From: Acidobacteriota bacterium
GTDB taxonomy: Bacteria > Acidobacteriota > Blastocatellia > Pyrinomonadales > Pyrinomonadaceae
Assembly: GCA_020199775.1 (NCBI GenBank)
Contig: JAIVJZ010000048.1
Span: 1-64,000, forward strand
Length of the DNA: 64,000 nt
Reading direction: 5' to 3'
Shown here: positions 27,476-36,001 of the stretch, piece by piece
How positions within the stretch are numbered: the first letter of the stretch is position 1
Layout of the letters: every line of letters begins with the position of its first letter
The notes under the pieces: generated by a model
Databases searched by the model: none
Told to the model about the DNA's origin: nothing
What the model saw: the letters and a program-made list of their open reading frames with translations, nothing else
Position numbers and translations under genes: made by a program

Positions 27476-27841
27476 TTATCTCGCGAACGCCCTCTGTACG
27501 GCCGCTTGCTGCTTGGCGTAGCCGCTCACCCGTATAAACTGGCCTCTCGCAATCTGCTCCACCGTGTAGACCGCCCCTACGAGCGCGGCCAGTGATGGGT
27601 ACGCCCTTTCGAGGTAAGCCCGGAGCGCGTCGAAGCCCTCATCCACCCACCGTTTGCCGAACTGCTCGTTGAGCTTCCCGACCAAGAAGTCGATGCGCCC
27701 CTCGATATTATTCGGGATCAGAGCCGCATCGTTCTCTTGCCCGCGCCCAGCCCGGTCGTAATACAGCGCGACTGCAACCACCGCGAAGCCCAGTATGACC
27801 AGAAGCTCGCCCAACCCGTCATTGCCCTTAGTCCGTCCCAT
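27476..27841 (-). CDS. Small single-TM protein of unknown function
   Basis: 121 aa. Residues about 10-28 (GELLVILGFAVVAVALYY) are a transmembrane helix near the N-terminus. The remainder is soluble and helical, with IDFLVGKLNEQFGKRWVD and LERAYPSLAALVGAVYTVEQ. The ribosome site GAGGAG is eight bases from the ATG. Two interleaved inverted repeats sit in the leader. I recognise no family. Confidence 0.6.
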   Translation of the reverse strand: MGRTKGNDGLGELLVILGFAVVAVALYYDRAGRGQENDAALIPNNIEGRIDFLVGKLNEQFGKRWVDEGFDALRAYLERAYPSLAALVGAVYTVEQIARGQFIRVSGYAKQQAAVQRAFAR

Positions 27842-27861
27842 AAGGCTTACTCCTCACGCAA

Positions 27862-27961
27862 TTTCGCCCGCCAACCTTCTCACCTGTAGCAATTCCCTCG
27901 TGAGTGGGAAAGCAAGAAGATTAACGGGCGAAAGATTTCTCACGGCATCGGCTTGCTACAG
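27862..27961 (-). promoter_or_regulatory. Possible structured (pseudoknot-like) leader
   Basis: CTGTAGCAA (27884-27892) pairs with TTGCTACAG (27953-27961), and TTTCGCCCG (27862-27870) pairs with CGGGCGAAA (27925-27933). The pairs are interleaved (A-B-A'-B'), which in RNA would give an H-type pseudoknot immediately before the small membrane-protein gene. The match could be chance, since each arm is only nine bases. Confidence 0.3.
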
Positions 27962-28183
27962 CCATCCAATGAGCCGTCACTGTATCACGATTTCATCTAT
28001 GGGGAAACGTCTTATTTGAGAAACAGCCCCCCTGCTGTTTGGTAAGTAGATCTCGTTTGGGGCAAAAGGCTTGCGTTCGGTAAAGCCATCAGAGAGAGCG
28101 ACGACCCGACTGTATTTCATCAATCAAATTGTTGAGCCGCACTAATCTGCTATTCACCTGTCTGAGAAAATCATGACATCCTG

Positions 28184-28306
28184 ATGGGAGACCACCTCAT
28201 GCTGCTGATGACGTATCGTCACGAACTGAGAGTCTCGGAACTGATTGACATTGGGCTCAAGGATATAGACCTCGACATCTCTCGACTGTACGTCCGCAGG
28301 AGGGGG
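28184..28306 (+). pseudogene. Fragment of a tyrosine recombinase
   Basis: About 40 residues in one frame (HLMLLMTYRHELRVSELIDI then DIDLDISRLYVRR) match the segment around the first catalytic Arg of FimB/XerC-like integrases. No N-terminal or C-terminal catalytic parts remain. The fragment runs directly into a DUF6788 fragment in another frame. Confidence 0.6.
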
Positions 28307-28308
28307 TT

Positions 28309-28431
28309 CGGTGTGGGAAAGAAAAATACAAGTGCGCGGACGGCAAACTACATGGCCCCTACTGGTACAGCTACACCCGCGCAAAAGACAAGGTTAAATC
28401 CCAGTACGTCGGCAAGAAGCTCCTGGTTTAG
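28309..28431 (+). pseudogene. Degraded DUF6788 gene fragment
   Basis: The frame reads RCGKEKYKCADGKLHGPYWY followed by SYTRAKDKVKSQYVGKK and then a stop. It corresponds to the second half of the intact gene at 20149-20505. One of the three conserved Cys is now Tyr, and the N-terminal half is absent. It is fused out of frame to a recombinase remnant, which marks an old insertion or deletion. Confidence 0.7.
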
Positions 28432-28541
28432 GTCGAGAAAGAGTTGCACAAACGAAGCAAGTCTTAAAGCCGATGCCCACCATCACCCCCCTGCCGACCA
28501 ACCGAGCGCCATATCTTGGTGTGAGCTTTAACCCAAGCGAA

Positions 28542-29741
28542 TCATACATCCGACGATTCGTCGAGTTGACTTAAGACCTCAAAAGCAAAGGCACTTGCGT
28601 GCATAGAAGCCATTGACTGCCGGGCGTCGTCGTCGAGGTCACTTTTATTATTTAGGAGATCAGATATGCCGCGCACGATGAGGGTGCTGATCTGCGGGTT
28701 GGCGTGTGCGGCCTCAAGAAAGCCGCGGCCTTCCATTTCCACGGCCAGCGCATCCCCATAGTTCGCTCGCATGAACTGGTAGACGGAAGATTCGGTCGAG
28801 GCCACGACCTTTTCCCCGGCGGCGATGGCCCCGACGACGGCGCGGGGATTATGACCCACGTCTTGATTAAGAATGCGCTTCGTCCAGTCGGTCTTGCGTG
28901 CGACGGCCTTGGCGCGTTGCACCATTCTATAGCTGGAATTGCCCACGTCAGGACGCGGCTTAAAAGTCACCTCCGCTTTCCCAGACTCGTAGCCGTAAAC
29001 TTTCGTCGCGGCGACCACATCCCCGACCCGCACATCCTTAATGCCGCCGGCGACGCCGACGAACATCACCACCGACGGGTCGAAGCGCGAGACGGCACGT
29101 TCGAGCTCAAAGGCCGCGCTGTCATTTCCTGCGCCAAGTTCCGCAACGAAGACTTCCCACTCCCGCCGTCCCGACAAGAATTTACCCTTATCGTAGACGG
29201 TTCCCTTATGCACTACCTCATCGACGTCGATGAGATGTGAACGAACGGCGTGTAGTTCTACCGACAGCGCAGTCAGGATCACGCACTTGAGCGGCGTGTC
29301 CTTTTCGATAATGGCCTTGGCGTCGGCTTTCACTGAAGTTTCCTCGCCCGAAGTATGAGAGCCGGGAATGATCACAGCATTTTCCATGCGGTTAATATAT
29401 CCGCTAAGTATTAACCCCCTGATGCTAATGGATGAGGCAAGTAGATTGTAAAAATTCTTGACGCTGCTCGATGCTATTATCTGTGGCCCTTGTATTAGGA
29501 GTTTATCTAACTCTTCTTTGAACCAGCCAACCTCCTCGGCCTCGTCACCGAAGCATGAGGAAAGGATGCTGCAAACGGCTTCGTTCCAGTAATCGACAGC
29601 CACATGAACAGGATTACCGGCGAAAAGCTGCTCGCTTCTCTCGAGTGCCCCTATTAGGTTACTAGCCTCATCACACTTAGCTTTCAGCTTTGATATGCAT
29701 TCTTTATTAAACTCCGGCGAGTTCAGTGCGTTACTTGTCAT
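28542..29741 (-). CDS. Nucleoside-phosphorylase (PNP_UDP_1/MTAN-type) protein, third gene of the pAgo operon
   Basis: 399 aa. Residues 1-150 are a helical domain of unknown type. From about 153 there is a phosphorylase/nucleosidase-I fold: CVILTALSVELHAVRSHL, AELGAGNDSAAFELERA, FVGVAGGIKDVRVGDVVAA, AVEMEGRGFLEAA (the base/ribose-binding MEG motif) and IVRGISDLL. The Asp in this last motif (Asp361) aligns with the general-acid Asp of MTAN enzymes. It should bind or split a purine nucleoside or nucleotide. The domain is closely similar to the N-terminus of the 1222-aa protein upstream, where that Asp is replaced. It starts 27 bases after the Argonaute stop, same strand. In conflict systems this domain class acts as effector or sensor, which I infer here. 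Confidence 0.85.
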   Translation of the reverse strand: MTSNALNSPEFNKECISKLKAKCDEASNLIGALERSEQLFAGNPVHVAVDYWNEAVCSILSSCFGDEAEEVGWFKEELDKLLIQGPQIIASSSVKNFYNLLASSISIRGLILSGYINRMENAVIIPGSHTSGEETSVKADAKAIIEKDTPLKCVILTALSVELHAVRSHLIDVDEVVHKGTVYDKGKFLSGRREWEVFVAELGAGNDSAAFELERAVSRFDPSVVMFVGVAGGIKDVRVGDVVAATKVYGYESGKAEVTFKPRPDVGNSSYRMVQRAKAVARKTDWTKRILNQDVGHNPRAVVGAIAAGEKVVASTESSVYQFMRANYGDALAVEMEGRGFLEAAHANPQISTLIVRGISDLLNNKSDLDDDARQSMASMHASAFAFEVLSQLDESSDV

Positions 29742-29768
29742 AAATGGTATTCTTCCATGAATCCGGCA

Positions 29769-31259
29769 CTACATATAAAAACGGTAGGAGGGTTTTGGCT
29801 CTTCATCCTCCCCGATCTCGGCCATTATTCCGCCGACCTGCCTTGCGAACCTGAGCGTGACCGGCTGGCTGTTCGTGTTCTGCGCGGTGTTCCAGTTCAT
29901 CCTCGTCAGGCTAAGCACATCCGCTGCAGCGCGGTAGACATCGATGTCGCCGCCGGGTACCAGTCTGAGAGGTGCCGGGATGTGCGGCCCCGGGTACGTG
30001 TTCCACTCAGGCATGTATCCGGAAGTGAAAAGGTAAGTGCTTTCCTGATTCACGCGGCAGAGCGTTCCTCGCTTAGGAGGGTATGCGCCGAACTGCACGA
30101 GCCTGAACATCGAAGGCGCTAAGTTGATCGTCTCCACTATGGGGATGTTGCGGAAAGCGCTCTTAAACCCCGACAATTCTGCTCCGTCGAACTTGGACGT
30201 CTTGTGCAGCACCACCCGCATCGGGTCGCCACCGCTTCGCTCGCGATACTGGATCAGAACCTTTTCCGCTAGTTGAGCCGCCTGCTCATCCGTGAGGTGG
30301 ATGTTACGTCCCTGATCAGGATTCCAGGGGACGCTCTCTCCTCTAAGGGCGAACCCATCCCCCTCGGTCGAGAACGCTTGGGCAATGCTCGAATGAACCA
30401 AGTGCCTTTTATTGGTCTTCAGGTGGTGGAAGCTGATCCCGACGAAGCAGGTTTCAGGGCCGTTGTTTTTGGTCCGCCAGGGTATGCCGCCGGCCTTGTA
30501 GTACAAGGCGACGCTCATGTTCCACGCCCTGGTGGCCGGGTCCTGATTCGAGTCGCTGTCGACGAAGAGCTTGTCCCTGCCGATTTGAATTGGCATGTTG
30601 ACCTTCATCGCGCGTGCCTTGAGAGCGCGGCGGAAATCACGATAAAGTAGGTCCTCGGGCGTCTCTTCCATCTCCCATGCATCGAATAATCCGGGCTGAT
30701 TGTCCTCTTTCCTTCTCTTCTGATGTTTAATCGCTTTCCACTCAGCCTCGGTGAGTTCATTCGTTATACTCCAGCAGACTTTAATGACCTTCTCTGGAAC
30801 ACAACAGACCACGACGTCCGGTCTTAAGTCAGAAGCGGCGATTCTGCTGACCCCCTGTGCGTACAGCTCAAGTACTCGCTCGAAACGCTCTTTCGGTTTA
30901 AGCGCCAACGCGTTGTCAAGCTCATGACTCTCTTCGTCGAACTCAACGGTCCACCTGTCATCCAAAACCAGTGCGGCTTTGAACGTCTCCCTGAACCCTG
31001 GAAAGAAGGGGTACTGCTCGATATTCTTCATCCCCGAAAGGATCGTGTTCTGACAACGGTCATACCACCTGAAAGCTCTCTCGATCATGTCGGCAGGGCC
31101 TACCATCCCGAGCCGGACTTGTGTCCGGTGCGCCCCCCCGAACCGCAGGTCGAAAGGGCCCGCCTGCATCAGCCCTTCTTTTTGCTCGAAGAACTCGCCG
31201 GGCGAACCGAACTCCAGCAGCGGCTGCGGTAGTTCTCTGATTTCGATGCTAATGGTCAT
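29769..31259 (-). CDS. Short prokaryotic Argonaute (MID-PIWI), catalytically inactive
   Basis: 496 aa, the usual size for a short pAgo lacking N and PAZ domains. It begins with FDLRFGGAHRTQVRLGMVGP, typical of the short-pAgo start. The PIWI part has ETCFVGISFHHLK (about 270-283), VVLHKTSKFDGAELSGF, ETINLAPSMFRL, and the terminal SLTRMNWNT then PVTLRFARQVGGIM. The catalytic DEDX acids are missing: Asp becomes Ser in VGIS and Thr in HKTS, and the last site is Asn. It should bind a guide and target nucleic acid without cutting. The APAZ-bearing partner lies 30 bases upstream and would form a heterodimer with it. Guided activation of a partner NADase is the known role in SPARSA-type systems. Confidence 0.9.
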   Translation of the reverse strand: MTISIEIRELPQPLLEFGSPGEFFEQKEGLMQAGPFDLRFGGAHRTQVRLGMVGPADMIERAFRWYDRCQNTILSGMKNIEQYPFFPGFRETFKAALVLDDRWTVEFDEESHELDNALALKPKERFERVLELYAQGVSRIAASDLRPDVVVCCVPEKVIKVCWSITNELTEAEWKAIKHQKRRKEDNQPGLFDAWEMEETPEDLLYRDFRRALKARAMKVNMPIQIGRDKLFVDSDSNQDPATRAWNMSVALYYKAGGIPWRTKNNGPETCFVGISFHHLKTNKRHLVHSSIAQAFSTEGDGFALRGESVPWNPDQGRNIHLTDEQAAQLAEKVLIQYRERSGGDPMRVVLHKTSKFDGAELSGFKSAFRNIPIVETINLAPSMFRLVQFGAYPPKRGTLCRVNQESTYLFTSGYMPEWNTYPGPHIPAPLRLVPGGDIDVYRAAADVLSLTRMNWNTAQNTNSQPVTLRFARQVGGIMAEIGEDEEPKPSYRFYM

Positions 31260-31289
31260 GGTGATTACGCTTTCGGTAAATAACAGCCT

Positions 31290-34200
31290 CTAGTCTTCAA
31301 CTTCGTATTCGAAATCTTCCTCCGCCCCGGCCAACACCTCTAACTCGTCTTCCAAGTCTTCCAGTTCCGCTCGGTGTTGTTCTTCCATCAACCCTTCTTC
31401 TTCTTCATCAACAGCCTCAAGGTTGTAAGTCACTAACGTCGGTAAGGCTGTCTTGATTAGGATTTGAGGGCTCTCAATTTCACTCTTATATTTATGTCCT
31501 GTGGTTTTCTTTCGCCTCTGCTGCCTTGTCTTAGTTACCTTTCGACCATCTGTTCCCTTCTGTTCCTCTAGCTTCGGCCCCATCAGAAGGGTGAAGATTC
31601 CTTGATCCCCTCCGCTCATCACCCCCGCCCAGAAAAAAAGATCGGTGTGAACTTTATAGTTGTAGTCACGCGAGGCACGCTTCGTCGAAAGGACATTAAC
31701 CCTTTCTCCGGACAATAGATCTCTAAAGCCGTCGCGGGTGAAAACGTAGCCCGGCAGAATTTGCAGCGCCCACGTGTCGGCAAAGCGCTCGAACATGAAG
31801 GAGAAAGACTGGTGCTCCCAGTAACGTACTTTCTGCGTCGAGGGTGAGATGATCTGCTTCGTCACTGTGCGCGTAGAGCGGCGTAGGCGTGCCTGATAGG
31901 TGATTGACCTGTTCCCCTGCTTGGTGCGTGGGAAGTAAGCCCGCTTCCGCTTCTTATCGACGTATAGCCCGCAATGATCAAGATGTCGATATAGGCATTC
32001 GTTCAGCAGATAAACCAGCTTCCGTGTGGCATCGTCGCTGCGATGACCATCTTGGTCGGAACAGAACTGATCCAGCGTGACCCACCGCGCTTCCTCAACA
32101 TCCACCAGTTCTCGTAGGGGGTTGGACTCATCCTCGAGGTTAAAAAAGGTGTTCAACTTTTGCTCATGGGGGATGAACGGCGGCAGCCATTTTGCGTTTG
32201 TCGTCGCCCACACGTCCTTGATGCGGCTGTAGGGGCTCGGGGCTTGCCAAACTTTATCGGGTAGCCCCATGACCTCAAGCAGATTGGCGGCGTAACGGGT
32301 TGAGACGACCCTCGCCGCAGTGCCGGTTTGCTTATCAACCGCTTCCGGGCGCGAATAGATGATCGCCTCGAAAGCGCTATTATCATTTATCGGGTCGAAG
32401 GTGACCCGCCCGCCGTTGTCGTTGACCAGTTTATGCACGTCGGCGAGCCCTGACCCCTCCTTGTCCATGTCGCCGCTGCTGTAAAACAGGTCGGCCAGCA
32501 CCGGGTTGCGATAGCCTTTAATACCTCTCTTACCCTGCGCGATCTGGTCGAGGATCGAAGCACCTTCAGTCTGGCGGAGCACCTCTTCGACCAGCCCTCC
32601 CGGGTTGGTTATCCTGATGTGGTCGGACTCTATCTCTACGACCACATTCTGTTTGACGTCGTAGCGCCGGTGTACGAGGGCGTTGACCAGCATCTCCTTC
32701 AACGCCAGTGCCGGGTAGGGGTAAACGGTTTCTGATTTGTCCCCTTTCAGCCGGAATGGCTTGTTGACCTCGGCCAGGGCGTCGGTGAGCGTGGCGAGTT
32801 GGTTCCATAAGTTGCCCTTGATTTCCTGCTCCTCGCCTTCCACTCGCAAACGCACTTTTGAAGAAGGGATGCGCTCGTGGGAGTCGCGCCCGAAAAGCAG
32901 GTAGCCGGCGTTGGTCGGGAGCACCTTCCCTTTCTCATTTTTTACGGCAAGGTCGAGTTGGCATAATTGCCAGACCAGCCACTCGCGGTTCACCGTCGCG
33001 GGGACCGCAATCTCCATTACGTTACAGTAATTGACGAGTCGGCTAGATAGGCTCGTCCAGTCAAGCTCCTCATTCAGATCCGCACCGATCGAGTGCATGT
33101 CGAACGTCGGTGCCGTGGGAGGAGTTTGAATCTGGGGCGACGGAATCGAGACCGAGGCGCGGCCGTGCCGCTGCTGCATCGCGGAGATCTGCCCCATCAA
33201 TTCGTCGAACCCTTCGATTGGTACGATCTGAAAGTTGCCGCGGATGAGTCCCGCGAACTCCCTGACCATAGGGTGCAAGTCGCCGTTATTGCCGTTGTTC
33301 AACGTGCACCAATAGATTCCCTGATGATAGTAATCGGCGGCTTCGATCTGCGACATGAACAGGCCTCGCATCACCGCCTCTTCGGCGCCCTCGTAGCCAA
33401 TGACGATGAGCGGATGATCGCGCAGGATGGGCACCAGTCTGTTTATTAGAGTTGCATCAAGTTGAGGCTCATGGGCGCTTTCAAAGCGGTCTATGTAACT
33501 TTCGAGTGAGCCGTAGAGGTGTGCGAGTATTGGGTACCGCGGGCTGGTCGTGAGTTGCCTGTAGTTAGCCGGACTGTCGATCACGTCGACGTTGTGAAGA
33601 CGGGGCCTGCTACGACTCAAGTCCCGCAACACCGGATCGAAGTTCGTTGTCAGGACTGTGGTCGCTACCTTCAGCGACATCAACTCGACGAGCCGTTCGT
33701 AGCCGCTGCTCGCCGGCACATTGGTGTGTAGTATCTGTAAGAAGAACTCACGCCTGTTGTCCCGCGGGCTAAGGAGATGTTTCATCACTGACGAATAGTT
33801 CGCGGCCAGTGATGCGTGGTCGTACCAACTATTCCTTCGCAAGGATTGCAGCCAGTCGCTACGCTTCACGCTAGGGTCGTCGAAGGCGAGACCTTTACTG
33901 CGACAGTGTTCCCACCGCGCCGCCTTCTCGACCAACCCCTCGCTCAGAGGGATGCCGGACTTGACCGACGCGCCACCGCCCAGAAAAAGAATGGGGCTCG
34001 GGTGACCGGTCAATACCGAATAAAGATTTTCGATCGTGGTCACCTTAAGGCCGTCGTCTTGAGGTGACTCTTTTGCCGAAACTACATCCCTCGCTGGGAT
34101 AGGCGCCTCGACGATCTTCCGCAGGGGTCGCTTTTGCCCCTGCGTCGCCACGGATTTCCGGGGTTTATCCGCTGCGGACGAATTATGCAGTTTTGAGAGC

Positions 34201-34958
34201 AACTCAAAAGCGAACGCGCATGCGTGCTTCGCGGCCAGTGACTGCGACCCGCCAGCTTCGGCCTCCCCTTTATTATCGAGGAGATTGGAGATGCCACGGA
34301 TGATGATAGCCTCGACGCGCTGGTTAGCGCGCACTGCCTCCAGAAAGCCTCGTCCTTCCATCTCGACTGCCAGGGTGTCGCCGTAATTCGCCTTGATGAA
34401 GGCTACGATTTGTGAGTTGCCGGCGCTGATGTTCCGCTCTCCGGCAGCAATCGGGCCTACAATAGCGCGGGGGGTTGTAGCCCTGACGTCCACGCCCAAC
34501 CTTTTACGCCAATCGCCTTTCCGCGCTTCGGCCCGCGCACGTTGCTCCAGCCCGTAAGACCCCTGTCCCACGTTCGGCCTTATCTCAAAAGCTTCGGCAG
34601 TATCCTTCCCAGATTCATACCCGTAGATTTTCGTCGAGGCAACGACGTCGCCCACTCCTACATCCTTCAGCCCGCCGGCCAGCCCGATGTATATCGTCAC
34701 AGAAGGTTCAAACTGACGAATAGCGCGCTCGGTTTCCATCGCGGTGTTGTTATTGCCGGCGCCCGTTTCAGCAACGGCCACTTGCCAGTCCCCGCGTGGA
34801 TTAGTGAAGGTGCCCACTTGATAAACCGTGCCTTCCTCATGAGTCTTTTCGCTTTGGTCTATCAGATAAGTGCAGAGTTCAGTTAAGACAATTGGCTGGG
34901 CGGTCAGAAAAACCGCGCGGGTTATATCAGACTGCTGGTGAGCACTATGCCGCCGCAT
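31290..34958 (-). CDS. Nucleoside-phosphorylase/SIR2/RecG-like ATPase/APAZ fusion, partner of short pAgo
   Basis: 1222 aa, start ATG with GGAAGG seven bases before it. Domain order: phosphorylase fold (about 14-265; AETGAGNNNTAMETERA, IYIGLAGGLKDVGVGDVVAS, AVEMEGRGFLEAV, but IIRGISNLL with Asn225 instead of the usual Asp); SIR2 (about 305-600; FLGGGASVKSGIP near 325, TTNFDPVL near 438, HLYGS near 481, IVIGYEG); RecG/GHKL-like domain (about 625-870; LKEMLVNALVHRRYD near 753, ITNPGGL, YRNPVLADLFY, DKEGSGL); and APAZ (about 900-1180; RSITYQARLRRSTRTVTKQI, YWEHQSFSFMFER, YNYKVHTDLFFWAGVMSGG). The end is very acidic. SIR2 probably degrades NAD+ on activation. RecG/SIR2/APAZ mixtures are known near short pAgo. 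The extra N-terminal phosphorylase is unusual. Confidence 0.9.
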   Translation of the reverse strand: MRRHSAHQQSDITRAVFLTAQPIVLTELCTYLIDQSEKTHEEGTVYQVGTFTNPRGDWQVAVAETGAGNNNTAMETERAIRQFEPSVTIYIGLAGGLKDVGVGDVVASTKIYGYESGKDTAEAFEIRPNVGQGSYGLEQRARAEARKGDWRKRLGVDVRATTPRAIVGPIAAGERNISAGNSQIVAFIKANYGDTLAVEMEGRGFLEAVRANQRVEAIIIRGISNLLDNKGEAEAGGSQSLAAKHACAFAFELLSKLHNSSAADKPRKSVATQGQKRPLRKIVEAPIPARDVVSAKESPQDDGLKVTTIENLYSVLTGHPSPILFLGGGASVKSGIPLSEGLVEKAARWEHCRSKGLAFDDPSVKRSDWLQSLRRNSWYDHASLAANYSSVMKHLLSPRDNRREFFLQILHTNVPASSGYERLVELMSLKVATTVLTTNFDPVLRDLSRSRPRLHNVDVIDSPANYRQLTTSPRYPILAHLYGSLESYIDRFESAHEPQLDATLINRLVPILRDHPLIVIGYEGAEEAVMRGLFMSQIEAADYYHQGIYWCTLNNGNNGDLHPMVREFAGLIRGNFQIVPIEGFDELMGQISAMQQRHGRASVSIPSPQIQTPPTAPTFDMHSIGADLNEELDWTSLSSRLVNYCNVMEIAVPATVNREWLVWQLCQLDLAVKNEKGKVLPTNAGYLLFGRDSHERIPSSKVRLRVEGEEQEIKGNLWNQLATLTDALAEVNKPFRLKGDKSETVYPYPALALKEMLVNALVHRRYDVKQNVVVEIESDHIRITNPGGLVEEVLRQTEGASILDQIAQGKRGIKGYRNPVLADLFYSSGDMDKEGSGLADVHKLVNDNGGRVTFDPINDNSAFEAIIYSRPEAVDKQTGTAARVVSTRYAANLLEVMGLPDKVWQAPSPYSRIKDVWATTNAKWLPPFIPHEQKLNTFFNLEDESNPLRELVDVEEARWVTLDQFCSDQDGHRSDDATRKLVYLLNECLYRHLDHCGLYVDKKRKRAYFPRTKQGNRSITYQARLRRSTRTVTKQIISPSTQKVRYWEHQSFSFMFERFADTWALQILPGYVFTRDGFRDLLSGERVNVLSTKRASRDYNYKVHTDLFFWAGVMSGGDQGIFTLLMGPKLEEQKGTDGRKVTKTRQQRRKKTTGHKYKSEIESPQILIKTALPTLVTYNLEAVDEEEEGLMEEQHRAELEDLEDELEVLAGAEEDFEYEVED

Positions 34959-35099
34959 AAGAACCTTCCATTATTCGATTCACCTTCACCCGAATAGGTG
35001 CAGAGATCGGTTTTTTATCAGACGCCGCCCATAATATTATTACAAGCTAATACATTTGTTTCCCTGACTTCACCGCGTGAAAGGCTATGGAGTAATAAG

Positions 35100-35162
35100 T
35101 TGCACTAACAAAACACTGTTGCAACATCAATACTAACAAACCCCCATTGCAACATCAATACT
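35100..35162. repeat. 28-bp spaced direct repeats upstream of the pAgo operon
   Basis: TTGCAACATCAATACT occurs at 35119-35134 and 35147-35162 (28 bases apart). A related partial copy, TTGCACTAACAAAAC, starts at 35100 and shares the following CTAACAAA. The array lies about 150-200 bases upstream of the fusion gene's start, between it and the DnaC-like gene. It may be an operator or iteron cluster. Confidence 0.5.
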
Positions 35163-35191
35163 TTTTCCCGCAGAATCAGCGGCTTTAGACT

Positions 35192-35986
35192 TCAACTTGG
35201 TTCCGAACCGAACCGCTTCCTATAATCATCACCTTCGATGCTGACCGTCCTGCACATCTCGTAGATACGACTTCTGAGCCGCATGCCGATCCTATCTTCG
35301 AGCGTCTCGTCCTTCTGATCGCGGCACTCATCCGTGTAGTTGGTTGTGAAGACCGTTAGCTTCCGGTCGTTATAGCGAGCGTTGATGATCTGCATCATCG
35401 TATCGCGCACCCAGTCGGTTGGCTTCGAGGCACCCAACTCATCTAGCACTAACACTTCCGCTTCGTAGACGGGGGCCAAAACCTTCAACTCCGACGTCTG
35501 CGCGAGTGTGTTGTAGGACTCCTGTATCTGTTTCAGGAGCGCGCCGAATTCATAGAACAGGCAAGTCACTCCTTTCTCGATGAGCCCACGTATGATCGCC
35601 GCCGCGAGGTGCGTCTTCCCTACCCCACACGGCCCCATCAGGAGAAGTCCGCGATCTATTGCCGGATACTCACGCACGAGCCGGTAGGCAAGGTTGAAGG
35701 CGCGGAGTTGCGAGCCGTTGTTACTCGCTGAATGATAGGTTGATAGCGCGCACTCGCTGTAGCGATGTGGGATGCGTGCCGCCTCAAGAAGTTTATTTTG
35801 AGTGTCACGAGTACGACATTGACAGCGGCGCGCGCCCTTCCCCGCGACGACCTCCATCCCGGTGCCGAAGCAGAATGAACAGATCGCGGGATCTGCTGAT
35901 GCCGGTGAGAGACGTCCCCTAGAAGAGTTCAGATTTTCAGGCTCTGGGACTACAACTAATCTTTGGGCATTGGTTTGTGCGAACAC
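35192..35986 (-). CDS. DnaC-like helicase-loader ATPase
   Basis: 264 aa, GTG start at 35986 with AGGAGG nine bases upstream. A short Cys motif (CSFCFGTG then CQCR) is near residue 40. The AAA+ core has LLLMGPCGVGKTHLAA (Walker A), VLVLDELGASKPTDW (Walker B) and TVFTTNYTDE (sensor 1), as in DnaC/IstB/DnaI-type loaders. It should load the replicative helicase onto the element's origin. The neighbours (replication protein and iterons) fit this. It follows the 36002 gene by 15 bases and is co-transcribed with it. Confidence 0.85.
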   Translation of the reverse strand: MFAQTNAQRLVVVPEPENLNSSRGRLSPASADPAICSFCFGTGMEVVAGKGARRCQCRTRDTQNKLLEAARIPHRYSECALSTYHSASNNGSQLRAFNLAYRLVREYPAIDRGLLLMGPCGVGKTHLAAAIIRGLIEKGVTCLFYEFGALLKQIQESYNTLAQTSELKVLAPVYEAEVLVLDELGASKPTDWVRDTMMQIINARYNDRKLTVFTTNYTDECRDQKDETLEDRIGMRLRSRIYEMCRTVSIEGDDYRKRFGSEPS

Positions 35987-36001
35987 GGGCGTTCCCTCCT
36001 C

